This document shows, in pieces, positions 24,071 through 33,202 of a stretch of 34,448 bases of DNA (position 1 is its first letter; each line of letters begins with the position of its first letter). A program made the translations under genes and the position numbers. Under the pieces are notes generated by a model. The model was given only the letters and a program-made list of their open reading frames with translations. It was not told where the DNA came from and ran no database searches. The DNA is from JAYVJH01 sp043777595 (GTDB lineage Bacteria; Bacteroidota; Bacteroidia; Cytophagales; Spirosomataceae), in the NCBI GenBank assembly GCA_043777595.1, contig JAYWHT010000086.1:1-34448 (forward strand), read 5' to 3'.

Positions 24071-25210
24071 CTACTTGATATTTTTTTGTAAACTTCCGAG
24101 TATCATTTGCTTACCCAGCACAAATCCCAAATAAAATAGCACACCCAATATACCAAAAACTATCACCGTAATCGTTCGCTTCGGTTCACTTCTTTGAAGA
24201 GGTATTTTGGCTGGGTCTAAAATTTTGAAGACAGGCGTTTCTTCTTCTACTCGTATTTTGGACTGCTCAAATTGCTTAGACAAATCGTTGTAGACAGTCT
24301 GCGCCAGCATAAAGTCGGCTATCAATCTTTGTTCTTCTACTTTGGCTGAGTTCATTATCAAAAATCGGTTGCGATCTTTGTATCCTGCTACGGCCACTTC
24401 TGCATTTTGATACCGTGCTTTGGCTTCGGCCACTTGGTTGGCCAAAAACTTGACCTGCTTCCGCGATTTATCTGTACGGTAAGTTGTTACATATTCCTTA
24501 AGATAATCAACTGATATTTTAACGGCTGTGGCTGCCACTACTGGGTCGGGCATCTTGGCACTTATGCTAATCAAGCCAGATTTTTTGTCCACCGTTGTTA
24601 CTACTCTTGTATTAAGGTCTTTTATGAGATTTTCATATTTTTTGGTAAGCTCTAAGGTTTTACTTTCATTTTTAGGGTCCAGCAAATCCGATGGTTTTTT
24701 AGTTGATTTGCCAAATAATTTATCCATAAAACTCATACTCATTTCATCAAAAAAAGCCTCGACTGTTGTCGTTGTTTTGAGTTTAGATGAATAGACGGGT
24801 TGTTGGAGTAAATGTAAAATAAAAGGAGTACTTTGTAATATATTGGGGTATAAATCCGGCCGCACAGCCTCCGTGCTACCAGCACCACCTACATCTATAC
24901 CTGCCAACCCTGCCAATGCACTCAGCCCACCCATTTTTGAGGCTCCCCCCTGTAACTCTGGCATAAGCGAAGTTTTGGACTCAAACTCTTCTTGTGCCGA
25001 TAGTACATACACAACACCAACAAGAGCAAGAGCGAAGCCGCACAAAGCTGCTTTCTTCCAGTTTTTTTTCAGAAAATTGATAATATCGAGAATACTAATT
25101 TCTATTTCATCGGTCTGAGGCAATTCGTTGGTAATCGGTCTTTGGTCGTTAGTCATTGGTTTTGGTGATTTTTGGGTATTGGACAATACACTACGTCTAA
25201 AATCGAACAT
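24071..25210 (-). CDS. Polysaccharide co-polymerase/chain-length determinant (Wzz family)
   Basis: 379 residues. There is one transmembrane helix near the N-terminus (about 54-70), a long periplasmic region that includes predicted coiled coil (KQVKFLANQVAEAKARYQNAE), the proline-rich DPAKIPLQRSEPKRT segment, and a second helix near the C-terminus. This is the two-helix Wzz/PCP topology without a tyrosine-kinase domain. It lies 14 bp after the Wza-like export gene. Residues 16-29 (PKPMTNDQRPITNE) are encoded by a heptamer array, and the alternative start M19 falls inside it, so the true N-terminus is uncertain. Confidence 0.88.
   Translation of the reverse strand: MFDFRRSVLSNTQKSPKPMTNDQRPITNELPQTDEIEISILDIINFLKKNWKKAALCGFALALVGVVYVLSAQEEFESKTSLMPELQGGASKMGGLSALAGLAGIDVGGAGSTEAVRPDLYPNILQSTPFILHLLQQPVYSSKLKTTTTVEAFFDEMSMSFMDKLFGKSTKKPSDLLDPKNESKTLELTKKYENLIKDLNTRVVTTVDKKSGLISISAKMPDPVVAATAVKISVDYLKEYVTTYRTDKSRKQVKFLANQVAEAKARYQNAEVAVAGYKDRNRFLIMNSAKVEEQRLIADFMLAQTVYNDLSKQFEQSKIRVEEETPVFKILDPAKIPLQRSEPKRTITVIVFGILGVLFYLGFVLGKQMILGSLQKNIK
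25124..25165 (+). repeat. GTCNTTG-type heptanucleotide array at the wzz N-terminus
   Basis: Six imperfect heptamers on the plus strand: TTCGTTG, GTAATCG, GTCTTTG, GTCGTTA, GTCATTG, GTTTTGG. Read from the minus strand in the wzz frame they give MTNDQRP followed by ITNE, a seven-residue period. Confidence 0.8.
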
Positions 25211-25224
25211 CAGTAAGCACTCAT

Positions 25225-27588
25225 TTATCTGAGCAACAATATAAGTGCCGTAATAAGTGTACCCGTAAATGATAAGATAACGGGGGCTGTTAGGTCCGAC
25301 TTTTTGTCTTCTTTCGGCTTACCTGGCACAGTAACAATTGAACCTGGCAATATTTTAGGATTTAGTCTAAAAAATAAAAAATGTTGTGTACGTTTGGTGT
25401 AGCCGTTGGCATAAGTAACGTAAACCTTTCTTTTTGTAGCCCCATCTGCATACCCTCCTGCTTGCGAAAGATAGTCGTTGTAAACAAAACGACTGTTAAA
25501 ATTGACTACTGAAGGATTGAGTACATACCCAGCCACTCGTACCGTTTGCTGACGCTCGGGTATGGTCAAAGAATCGCCGTTTTCTAATTGTATATTGCTT
25601 TCGGCAGTTTCGTTGTTTACGGCCTCTAACAAATCCAAGCCAACACGCTCGCCTTTTCTGGTCAGGTATGCCCCTTCCAAATACCCTGTTGGCTTGATGC
25701 CACCCGAACGAGTAATGAGGTTACTGATTTTTTCGTTTTGGCCTACAATCGCATAAACACCTGGGTATTTGACTTCGCCAGTAATGATAGCACTTTTTTG
25801 AACTTCAAAACGTGGTGATTTTCTGATATAGACCATATCAAAAGGACGTAGCTTAAACTCGGCATCGTTTACGTTGAGGCTCAATTGTTTGTCAATCTTA
25901 AACTCAATTATTTGTACGTTTTGATTGTCGGGTACGGTATTTGAATTGTCGTTGGATATTCGTCTTGCAATTTCCATTCTTGAACCAACTGCTCCCTCGG
26001 TAAAGCCCCCCGCCATTGTTATCAGATCCGACACTGTCATGTTTTCTTCAAACGGCACGTCTTGCCCTTTGTTTACTTCTCCCAAAATAGTTACAAAACG
26101 ATTTTCTCTTAGTTCTCTGATAGATTTTACGACCAAACTATCTTGTTTTCTGAGTTCGATGTCTTCGATTTCGCCAGTTAAGATTTTGCTTAAATCTATT
26201 GATAAAACCTCCATATCTCGGTCAGCTTTTTCACGGTGTAAGACGGCCCTGTTTTTAAAAGCATCTTCACGCAGACCATCGGCTTTTTCGATGAGTTGTT
26301 TGACTGTCTTGATGTTGTCATCGAGCGCATACTCGCCCGGCCGATTGACCGCTCCCATCACTTGAAGTCGATTTTCAAATCTATCAGAAATTTTATTGAC
26401 TACTATCGCATCACCGTTTTGAGGTCGATAATTAACCAATTCGTCTTGTTTGATGCTTACAATTCGCTGTGCTTTATCTGTGTTTTGTCTTACAGTCATG
26501 TATGCCTTGTATGCTTTGCCATTGTAGCCACCAGCAAAACGCAGTACATCGTTGAAGTTTTCGTTGGTTTTGAGTTCATAAATAGCCTCTCGCTTTACCT
26601 CTCCTCTTAGCTGAACTTGAGTACTATAAAACGGTACATAGATAATGTCTTGGTCGTGCAGTATGATATTATTGGCTTGGTCGGCTTTCAACAAAAAATC
26701 ATAAATGTCTATCGTTCGGGCAATCTTATTGTTTCTGATGACCTGAATATTTCTGAATGACCCTACCTGTGTGGGGCCACCACACAAAAATAGCGCATTG
26801 AAAGCCGTAGCCAACGAAGACACCGTATAAGTGCCTGGCGTAGCTACTTCGCCAACGATTGAGATTTTGATACTTCTGATGCTCGAAATATACATACTGG
26901 CATTGGTACCACCGCCGGCGTTTAGGCCAGAGTACATTTGTCGCAAGCGGCCTACAATTTTTTCTTTGGCATCTTCAAAGCTCATACCACTCACAAAAAT
27001 AGGTGCAATGTCTGGGATTTTGACAAAACCATCGGTGCTTACTTTGAGTTTGTAGCTACCAGCGGCATTGCCATAAATATCTACGACGATTTCGTCATCG
27101 GGACCCAATTGGTAGTTTTTTGGGGTGGCTATTTTGAGATTTGGCTCAAAAGTTAGGTTTTCAGAATTGAACAAGTCTGAGCCAAATACTTTCAGGCCCT
27201 TAGTCTGTGGTATTGTATCTGCTACGTTTCTTTTGGATAGTTTGCCAAGTTGTTTTCTGGGTGCAGTGATTGAATCAGAATTGATAGTAGATTTTGAGTT
27301 AGTTGTACGTGCGCCGCCCTCAATTTTTTGTCTCATCTCGGCAATATCCGACAGTGTGAGCCCTTGTGCCAGTGCGGCTTGTTCTATCTGCATGTCGCTC
27401 ATACCCTTGGCTTTGGCTTGGTTGTAGTAATCCATTGCCTGACTACTGCTTACTTGGCTTACTTTTGACTGAGCGGAGGTGCTATTTGGCAGCGACAAAA
27501 CTAACAACATGGCAACGACAGCTACCTTGAAGACATCTATTATTTTATTCACAATCAATAATGTAAAAAAGTTAGGTAAGACAAGCAT
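25225..27588 (-). CDS. Polysaccharide export outer-membrane protein, Wza-like with multiple SLBB domains
   Basis: 787 residues with a signal peptide (VAVVAMLLVLSLPNSTSAQ). The Poly_export domain begins at NYQLGPDDEIVVDIYG. Repeated SLBB-type units follow (for example GEVATPGTYTVSSLATAFNALFLCGG, LRGEVKREAIYELK, MGAVNRPGEYALDD, GEVKYPGVYAIVGQNEKISNLITRSGG, AGYVLNPSVVNFN). A single hydrophobic segment lies at the very C-terminus (PVILSFTGTLITALILLL). It is the outer-membrane translocon for capsule or exopolysaccharide. The downstream wzz-like gene starts 14 bp after this stop. The export machinery is thus 20 kb away from the precursor genes at the left end of the window. Confidence 0.9.
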   Translation of the reverse strand: MLVLPNFFTLLIVNKIIDVFKVAVVAMLLVLSLPNSTSAQSKVSQVSSSQAMDYYNQAKAKGMSDMQIEQAALAQGLTLSDIAEMRQKIEGGARTTNSKSTINSDSITAPRKQLGKLSKRNVADTIPQTKGLKVFGSDLFNSENLTFEPNLKIATPKNYQLGPDDEIVVDIYGNAAGSYKLKVSTDGFVKIPDIAPIFVSGMSFEDAKEKIVGRLRQMYSGLNAGGGTNASMYISSIRSIKISIVGEVATPGTYTVSSLATAFNALFLCGGPTQVGSFRNIQVIRNNKIARTIDIYDFLLKADQANNIILHDQDIIYVPFYSTQVQLRGEVKREAIYELKTNENFNDVLRFAGGYNGKAYKAYMTVRQNTDKAQRIVSIKQDELVNYRPQNGDAIVVNKISDRFENRLQVMGAVNRPGEYALDDNIKTVKQLIEKADGLREDAFKNRAVLHREKADRDMEVLSIDLSKILTGEIEDIELRKQDSLVVKSIRELRENRFVTILGEVNKGQDVPFEENMTVSDLITMAGGFTEGAVGSRMEIARRISNDNSNTVPDNQNVQIIEFKIDKQLSLNVNDAEFKLRPFDMVYIRKSPRFEVQKSAIITGEVKYPGVYAIVGQNEKISNLITRSGGIKPTGYLEGAYLTRKGERVGLDLLEAVNNETAESNIQLENGDSLTIPERQQTVRVAGYVLNPSVVNFNSRFVYNDYLSQAGGYADGATKRKVYVTYANGYTKRTQHFLFFRLNPKILPGSIVTVPGKPKEDKKSDLTAPVILSFTGTLITALILLLR

Positions 27589-27691
27589 TTAAAATTTGAA
27601 CTCATTATTTCACTTTGAAACACAAAGTAAAACAGAGTTCGGCAAAATTACCAATAAATATCCAAAAAATTATCTATTGGCATTTTTTCAG

Positions 27692-27724
27692 TTGGCCAAA
27701 TAACTATTTATTCACTTATATTTG
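27692..27724 (+). promoter_or_regulatory. Promoter for the APC permease operon
   Basis: TTG (27692-27694), a 22-nt spacer and TATATTTG (27717-27724) fit the Bacteroidota promoter consensus, about 22 bp before the ATG at 27746. Because the -7 box covers the TTG at 27722, that codon is unlikely to be the start. Confidence 0.5.
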
Positions 27725-27745
27725 CACAAACCAAACCTACTACAA

Positions 27746-29155
27746 ATGTCCGAATCAAAAACAACTGCTTTCAAACAATCGCTTGGCTTATTAGATGCCA
27801 CTATGCTCGTAGCTGGTGGTATGATTGGCTCGGGTATTTTTATTGTTAGTGCCGAAATAGCCCGGAATGTAGGCTCAAGTGGCTGGCTGATACTCATTTG
27901 GGCCATAACTGGCCTTGTTACGGTAGCCGCTGCACTCAGCTATGGTGAGCTAGCCGGCATGATGCCTAAGGCTGGTGGCCAGTACATTTATCTAAAAGAA
28001 GCGTTTGGGCAATTGACGAGTTTTGTTTACGGTTGGTCGGTCATTACGGTTATTCAGACAGGTACTATTGCGGCTGTGGCAGTAGCTTTTACCAAATATT
28101 CAGCTATTTTCTTCCCTGTTCTGAACCCCGAAAATGTGCTATTTATGATTGGCACAATCAAAATATCGGTCGGTACATTTTTTGCTATCAGTAGTGTTGT
28201 ATTGCTTACCTATATCAATACACGTGGCGTAGAAACAGGCAAAACCATTCAAACTGTTTTTACATTAGCCAAAATCGTATCGTTGTTTGGTCTTATAGCT
28301 GTTGGGCTATGGTACGGATTTGGCAAAAATATTTTAGCCGACAATTTTACTAATTCTTGGAATGCTACCAAAACAAATACCGATGGGTCGTTTTCAATCA
28401 TTTCGGGTGGGGCTTTGTTAATGGCCGTTGGAGTGTCAATGATTGGCTCGTTATTTTCGTCTGATGCTTGGAACAATATTACGTTTATTGCAGGCGAAGT
28501 CAAAAACCCCCGTCGAAACATTCCGCTTAGTTTGTTTTTGGGTACATTGATTGTAACAGTACTTTATATATTGGCCAATTTGTCTTATTTGAGCGTGCTA
28601 CCAATTGAGGCCATCAAAACAGCACAATATGACCGTGTGGCTACGGCTTCGATGTCGGTCATTTTTGGGGGGGCTTCGGTCGCTATTATGGCAGCTTTGA
28701 TAATGATTTCTACCTTTGGTTGTAACAATGGCCTCATATTGTCGGGGGCGAGGCTGTACTATGCAATGGCCAAAGAGGGTGTGTTTTTTAGGCAAGCTGG
28801 CGAACTCAATGCCAATGGCGTACCAGCCAAAGCACTTTGGGTACAGTGTGTGTGGTCGTCTTTGTTGTGCTTGTCGGGGTCGTATAACCAACTTTTGAAC
28901 TATTGTACTTTCGGGTCATTGATTTTTTATATGATAACAATAGGTGGTATTTTTGTATTACGCAAAACCCAACCCAACGCCGAGCGGCCTTATCGTGCCT
29001 TTGGTTTTCCTGTTGTGCCAATATTATATATAGCCGTCACGCTGGGTATTTGTATTGTATTACTAATCGACTCAAAAACCAGATTTGATACAGGTATCGG
29101 CCTGTTGATAATACTTGCAGGTATTCCTGTTTATTATTTAACTAGAAAAAAATGA
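27746..29155 (+). CDS. APC-superfamily amino acid permease
   Basis: 469 residues from the ATG at 27746. The first helix carries the APC signature LLDATMLVAGGMIGSGIFIV; about twelve transmembrane segments follow, with the AALSYGELAGMMPKAGGQYIYL and GEVKNPRRNIPLSL loops of the AAT/LAT-like group. It imports or exchanges amino acids across the inner membrane; the substrate is not determined. The stop overlaps the start of the next lipoprotein gene (ATGA), so the two are coupled. Confidence 0.92.
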   Translation: MSESKTTAFKQSLGLLDATMLVAGGMIGSGIFIVSAEIARNVGSSGWLILIWAITGLVTVAAALSYGELAGMMPKAGGQYIYLKEAFGQLTSFVYGWSVITVIQTGTIAAVAVAFTKYSAIFFPVLNPENVLFMIGTIKISVGTFFAISSVVLLTYINTRGVETGKTIQTVFTLAKIVSLFGLIAVGLWYGFGKNILADNFTNSWNATKTNTDGSFSIISGGALLMAVGVSMIGSLFSSDAWNNITFIAGEVKNPRRNIPLSLFLGTLIVTVLYILANLSYLSVLPIEAIKTAQYDRVATASMSVIFGGASVAIMAALIMISTFGCNNGLILSGARLYYAMAKEGVFFRQAGELNANGVPAKALWVQCVWSSLLCLSGSYNQLLNYCTFGSLIFYMITIGGIFVLRKTQPNAERPYRAFGFPVVPILYIAVTLGICIVLLIDSKTRFDTGIGLLIILAGIPVYYLTRKK

Positions 29156-29901
29156 AAAAATTTATAAGCAAATGGCACGCTAATAACACGGATTGTGCCG
29201 ATAAATACAGATTTTTTAAAAATTATTATATCGTACTCTTACTCGCTCTCACGGCTTGTAACCCCACTTGCGACGATTGTACGGTCAGAACCAGCGGCCA
29301 AGAATATTTTCCGTTGGCAGTTGGGCAGTTTACTGAGTTTGATGTGTCGGAGCAAGAATACGCACTCGGGCGAGGGGCGGTGAACCGTAATTATCAAATC
29401 AAAGAGTCGGTAGTGGAGCAATATCAAGATATATCGAAGCAAGCCGTTTATAGAATTGTAAGATACAAAAGAGCAAACAGTAGCCAAAAATGGCAACCCG
29501 ACTCAACCCTCACCGCCCGACTACGGATTGACGAGGTAGTAAAAAATGAAGCTGGTAAAGATTATGTCAAAATCGTCTTTCCTGTTGCCGAACGAAGTAC
29601 TTGGAATGCCAATGTTTATAATAATTTGAGCGAAGACAAATACGAAATTAGAAATGTCGCCAAATCGTATAAAGTTAATAATCAACAGTTTGACAACACT
29701 CTTACCGTCATTCAACAAAGCGACTCAACACTGGTAGGCCAAGACAAAAGGCTCGAAGTGTATGCTGCCGATGTTGGGCTTATTTATAAGGAAAGTGCCA
29801 ATTTACAATTTTGCTCCTCAACCCCCTCTTGCGTTGGCAAAGGCCAGATAGATTTTGGATTGAAAAGAATAATTAGATTTGTAAAAACTGGGAAAGAATG
29901 A
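29152..29901 (+). CDS. Lipoprotein of unknown function with an unusually long N-region
   Basis: 249 residues. A hydrophobic stretch YYIVLLLALTAC ends in a lipobox with C36, so it should be a lipoprotein. The 24 residues before the hydrophobic core are polar and unusual (KWHANNTDCADKYRFFK). They are encoded by a segment (29165-29220) with spaced ACGGAT/CCGAT/CAGAT words that looks like an intergenic repeat family, so the natural start may have been replaced. The mature part has CNPTCDDC and beta-rich regions with no family I recognise. It starts inside the permease stop codon. Confidence 0.72.
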   Translation: MKKFISKWHANNTDCADKYRFFKNYYIVLLLALTACNPTCDDCTVRTSGQEYFPLAVGQFTEFDVSEQEYALGRGAVNRNYQIKESVVEQYQDISKQAVYRIVRYKRANSSQKWQPDSTLTARLRIDEVVKNEAGKDYVKIVFPVAERSTWNANVYNNLSEDKYEIRNVAKSYKVNNQQFDNTLTVIQQSDSTLVGQDKRLEVYAADVGLIYKESANLQFCSSTPSCVGKGQIDFGLKRIIRFVKTGKE

Positions 29902-29930
29902 AAGCTGGGATAGTAATTTTTTGATGATGC

Positions 29931-29975
29931 CTTTTTAGAATTGACAACTTTTAGAAAGTTGTCAATTCTAAAAAG
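29931..29975. terminator. Terminator after the lipoprotein gene
   Basis: A 21-bp perfect stem (29931-29951 with 29955-29975) and 3-nt loop. The stem is flanked by CTTTTT and AAAAAG, so on the RNA it is A/U-rich at its base. It lies 30 bp after the stop and upstream of the subtilase gene. Confidence 0.75.
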
Positions 29976-30029
29976 TATTGTTTCATAGCAAAGTATTTGA
30001 TAGTAAAATGATTATAAACAAACGACCAG

Positions 30030-31670
30030 ATGAAAAACTTAAAACTTATATTTTTACTTTTTTTTACTTTCTCAGAATATAGCTTTGCACAAAATGCCAA
30101 GTACCTAATTGTACTGAAAGATAAAGTAGGCTCGCCCTACTCTACCACGCAACCTCAACAGTTTTTGAGCCAGCGTAGTATCAATCGGCGTATGAAACAG
30201 GGTATTAGAATAACAGAAGCCGATTTGCCTGTCAATCCTGCTTATATTTCTCAAATCAAGCAAACTGGTGCAAAAGTCTGGTACACTTCTCGCTGGTACA
30301 ACGCCGTACTTGTCGAAGCCACAGCCGCACAACTCGCTGCTATCAAAGCACTTGCGATTTATAAAAATACTGAATTTGGCAAACAACTCTCAAATGTACG
30401 ATTGGCGGCCAAAGAAACACTTACTAATAAATTTGGAACAGAAGCCTTAGACTATGGCACATCTTTGGGACAAATTCAGATGTTGGGTGTGGATAAAATG
30501 CACGATTTGGGCTTTCAAGGAGAGGGTATGCTGATTGGCGTTTTTGACTCTGGTTTTCAAAATTCAAATACAAATGCGGCCATGACACCTATTTTTGCAG
30601 AAAATAGAGTACTTGCTACCTATGACTTTGTAGCCAACAAGGCGGGCGTATATAACGAAGACTCGCACGGCAACAACTGTTTTAGTATCATGGCAGGTTA
30701 CAAAACAGGCGGATTGGTTGGGCCAGCTTTCAAAGCCTCTTTTTTACTCTATCGCACCGAAGATGCCGCTACCGAAACCAAGGTAGAAGAAGCCAACTGG
30801 CTCGTAGCCGCCGAGCGAGCCGACAGCGCAGGAGTCGATGTTATCAGTACTTCGTTGGGCTATACCGAGTTTGACAACCCTGCCGACAACTATACTTATG
30901 CCAACATGAACGGCAAAACGACCCTTATCAGCCGTGCGGCAACCTGGGCGGCTCGTGTCGGTATGGTGGTGGTGGCAGCCAATGGCAACGAGGGTAACTC
31001 ACCCTGGAAATACCTCTCAGCCCCTGCCGATGCCGACTCCGTACTGGCTGTGGGTGCTGTCAATTCGGCAAGATTGCCTGCTGTGTTTACGTCGTTCGGC
31101 CCCAGTGCCGATGGCCGCATCAAGCCCGACGTATCGGCTCAGGGGATTACGACCATACTGTCAAGCCCTTCGAGTGCAATTGTGGGCGGCAACGGCACCT
31201 CCTACTCTACCCCACTCATGGCTGGTTTGGCGGCTGGTCTGTGGCAGGCTTATCCTCACCTAACGGCTCAACAAGTGATTCAGTGCCTCCGCAAGGCAGG
31301 ACACTTATACCAAACACCGACGGCGCAGTTGGGCTATGGCATTCCTACCTTCGAGAAAGCCGCCGCCATTGCCCGAAGCGACTATCCGATTACGTCGCTG
31401 TGTTGTGCCGTTTATGACGCCGTTTTATTATACCCCAATCCTGTGTCAGACGGCCAACTGCTCAACTTGCGGCTTTCGATGTATCAAGCCAACCAAAGCG
31501 TTGATGTTCAGATTATTGATATGCTTGGCAAAACAATTTGGCAAGGTGTAGCCAACCCTCAAGCAGCCAATTACTCATTTGGTTTGCCGTCTGGTATGGT
31601 AGCTGGCAGTTATTTGTTAAACATCACTAACAATGCCTTCAGACAGCGTTTAAAGTTTGTGAAACAATAG
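30030..31670 (+). CDS. Subtilisin-family (S8) serine protease with type IX secretion sorting domain
   Basis: 546 residues. A signal peptide (LIFLLFFTFSEYSFAQ) and an inhibitor-like propeptide are followed by the S8 domain, with the triad D173 (GVFDSGF), H213 (EDSHGNNCF) and S391 (GNGTSYSTP), plus an Asn in AANGNEGNS for the oxyanion hole. The C-terminal 75 residues (LLYPNPVSDGQ ... GSYLLNI ... RLKFVKQ) are a Por secretion-system (T9SS type A) sorting domain, so the enzyme is exported and probably attached to the cell surface. The 3' end overlaps the convergent Nudix gene by 21 bp. The part from about 30750 to 31400 looks richer in G and C than its neighbours. Confidence 0.93.
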   Translation: MKNLKLIFLLFFTFSEYSFAQNAKYLIVLKDKVGSPYSTTQPQQFLSQRSINRRMKQGIRITEADLPVNPAYISQIKQTGAKVWYTSRWYNAVLVEATAAQLAAIKALAIYKNTEFGKQLSNVRLAAKETLTNKFGTEALDYGTSLGQIQMLGVDKMHDLGFQGEGMLIGVFDSGFQNSNTNAAMTPIFAENRVLATYDFVANKAGVYNEDSHGNNCFSIMAGYKTGGLVGPAFKASFLLYRTEDAATETKVEEANWLVAAERADSAGVDVISTSLGYTEFDNPADNYTYANMNGKTTLISRAATWAARVGMVVVAANGNEGNSPWKYLSAPADADSVLAVGAVNSARLPAVFTSFGPSADGRIKPDVSAQGITTILSSPSSAIVGGNGTSYSTPLMAGLAAGLWQAYPHLTAQQVIQCLRKAGHLYQTPTAQLGYGIPTFEKAAAIARSDYPITSLCCAVYDAVLLYPNPVSDGQLLNLRLSMYQANQSVDVQIIDMLGKTIWQGVANPQAANYSFGLPSGMVAGSYLLNITNNAFRQRLKFVKQ

Positions 31671-32201
31671 ACTTTTCTGCACCATTCTCAAAATAGATTC
31701 AGAGTTGTTGTAAAGACTTACTTCGTTTAGTTTTACCCAGCTCAAATTTTTAGATTCGGCATTGATTTGTAATGGTGAGTTTACGTTGGCCACAAACAAA
31801 AACCGAATATCATAGTGATAGTGCGCTGCTTCTTTTGGATTTTCAGGTATAAGATGAATATCAATATCAAAAATAGAACTACTAAGTATCTCTATCTCGG
31901 CCAGCCCTGTTTCTTCTTGTGCTTCTTTGAGAGCCACTGCCAAAACGTCCGATTGGCCATCGGTATGGCCACCAGGCTGAAACCACCGATTGAGTTTGCG
32001 GTGATGCATCAGTAACACGTTTTCGTGGGCTTTGTCCATAATCCAAGCCGAGCCAGTAATATGACCAATGTTGAGCGAGCGTTCAAAACAGTCTGAATTT
32101 ACCCTCACAAAGTCTATCATTTTGGCCAACATTTGCTGCTCGTTGTCGTCAAAAGGTTGGTGTTGGTCTAATAAATTGAGTAGTTTTTGTCGTTTCATCA
32201 T
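31650..32201 (-). CDS. Nudix hydrolase with a degenerate Nudix box
   Basis: 183 residues with the Nudix box at G78-L100: GHTDGQSDVLAVAL then KEAQEETGL. The first conserved Glu is Ser and the conserved Arg is Lys, but the metal-binding EAQEE glutamates remain. The WFQPGGHTDG lead-in is typical of a Bacteroidota/proteobacterial subgroup of this superfamily. It should hydrolyse a nucleoside-diphosphate-linked compound; the substrate is not known. It is divergent from the DUF2911 gene and convergent with the subtilase. Confidence 0.88.
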   Translation of the reverse strand: MMKRQKLLNLLDQHQPFDDNEQQMLAKMIDFVRVNSDCFERSLNIGHITGSAWIMDKAHENVLLMHHRKLNRWFQPGGHTDGQSDVLAVALKEAQEETGLAEIEILSSSIFDIDIHLIPENPKEAAHYHYDIRFLFVANVNSPLQINAESKNLSWVKLNEVSLYNNSESILRMVQKSLLFHKL

Positions 32202-32260
32202 TTCTTTGTTTAACTTCGCAGCAAAGTTTTATAATTTTAATTTCAAATTCAAACAAACAA

Positions 32261-33139
32261 ATGAAAAAGTTAATTGGCCTTGCCTCTCTGACCCTCGTAG
32301 CCTCTTTGGCCGTTGCCCAAGTACGCACACCCTCACCCAGCCCTGCTGCTGCCGTGATGCAAACTGTGGGTATTACCGACATCAATGTAAAATACTCTCG
32401 CCCAAGCATGAAAGGCCGTGAGATTTTTGGTAAACTATTACCTTTTGATAAAGTATGGCGCACGGGTGCCAACCAACCAACAATCGTAGAAACCTCGACA
32501 GACGTGATGATTGAAGGTCAGAAATTGGCCGCTGGTAAGTATGCGTTATTGAGTATTCCAGGTGCTACAGAATTTACCGTTATTTTTAGTAAAAATGCTG
32601 GCTCAAACGAGCAAAACTACAAACAAGAAGAAGACGCACTTCGTGTAAAGGTAACATCAGTAGCCATGCCAACGCCTATGCAATCGTTTGGAATAGGGTT
32701 TAGCGACATCACAGACAGTACGGCCACTATGTATTTTGCTTGGGAAAAAACCCGTGTGCCGATTAAACTAAGCGTAGAAACAGCCGCAATAGTAGAGGCT
32801 GGCATAGACAAAGCCGCCGAAACAAGTAATACTCAACTCACCCAGGGTTCAAACTATTTGCTAAGCAAAGGCAAAAACCTTGACAAAGCGTTGGCTTTGG
32901 CCAATCAGGCTTCGGGCATGAAAGAGACTGTTCAAAATCTATGGGCTAAGGCTCAAATATTAGGCAAGATGGGCAAATTTGCAGAAGCATTGCCTTTTGC
33001 ACAGAAAGCCTTAGACTTAGGCAATGCCGCCAACAACCCTAACTTTGGTTTTATGAAAGATGCCATCACCAAAGGTATGGACGAAATGAAAACAAAACTC
33101 CCTGCTATGCCAGCCATGCCAGGTATGAAAAAGAAATAA
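32261..33139 (+). CDS. DUF2911-domain protein with C-terminal TPR-like helices
   Basis: 292 residues. A signal peptide (MKKLIGLASLTLVASLAVAQ) is followed by a DUF2911 domain (VKYSRPSMKGREIFGKLLPF, VWRTGANQPT, LAAGKYALLSIP, RVKVTSVAMPTPMQSFGI) to about residue 175. The C-terminal part is helical with TPR-like pairs (LDKALALANQASG, KFAEALPFAQKALDLG) and ends in a Met/Pro/Ala-rich tail (LPAMPAMPGMKKK). It is a periplasmic or secreted protein of unknown function, common in Bacteroidota. Confidence 0.9.
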   Translation: MKKLIGLASLTLVASLAVAQVRTPSPSPAAAVMQTVGITDINVKYSRPSMKGREIFGKLLPFDKVWRTGANQPTIVETSTDVMIEGQKLAAGKYALLSIPGATEFTVIFSKNAGSNEQNYKQEEDALRVKVTSVAMPTPMQSFGIGFSDITDSTATMYFAWEKTRVPIKLSVETAAIVEAGIDKAAETSNTQLTQGSNYLLSKGKNLDKALALANQASGMKETVQNLWAKAQILGKMGKFAEALPFAQKALDLGNAANNPNFGFMKDAITKGMDEMKTKLPAMPAMPGMKKK

Positions 33140-33156
33140 AAATATAGTACAGTTCA

Positions 33157-33199
33157 ACATAAACGGCTATGAATCTTGATGAGTCATAGCCGTTTATGT
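33157..33199 (+). terminator. Terminator after the DUF2911 gene
   Basis: A 16-bp perfect stem (33157-33172 with 33184-33199), 11-nt loop, then GTTTTAG. It lies 17 bp after the stop. Confidence 0.85.
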
Positions 33200-33202
33200 G
33201 TT

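Noticed and set aside
27722..27746. TTG start for the APC permease
   Set aside because: The TTG lies inside the predicted -7 promoter box; the ATG at 27746 gives a normal N-terminus.
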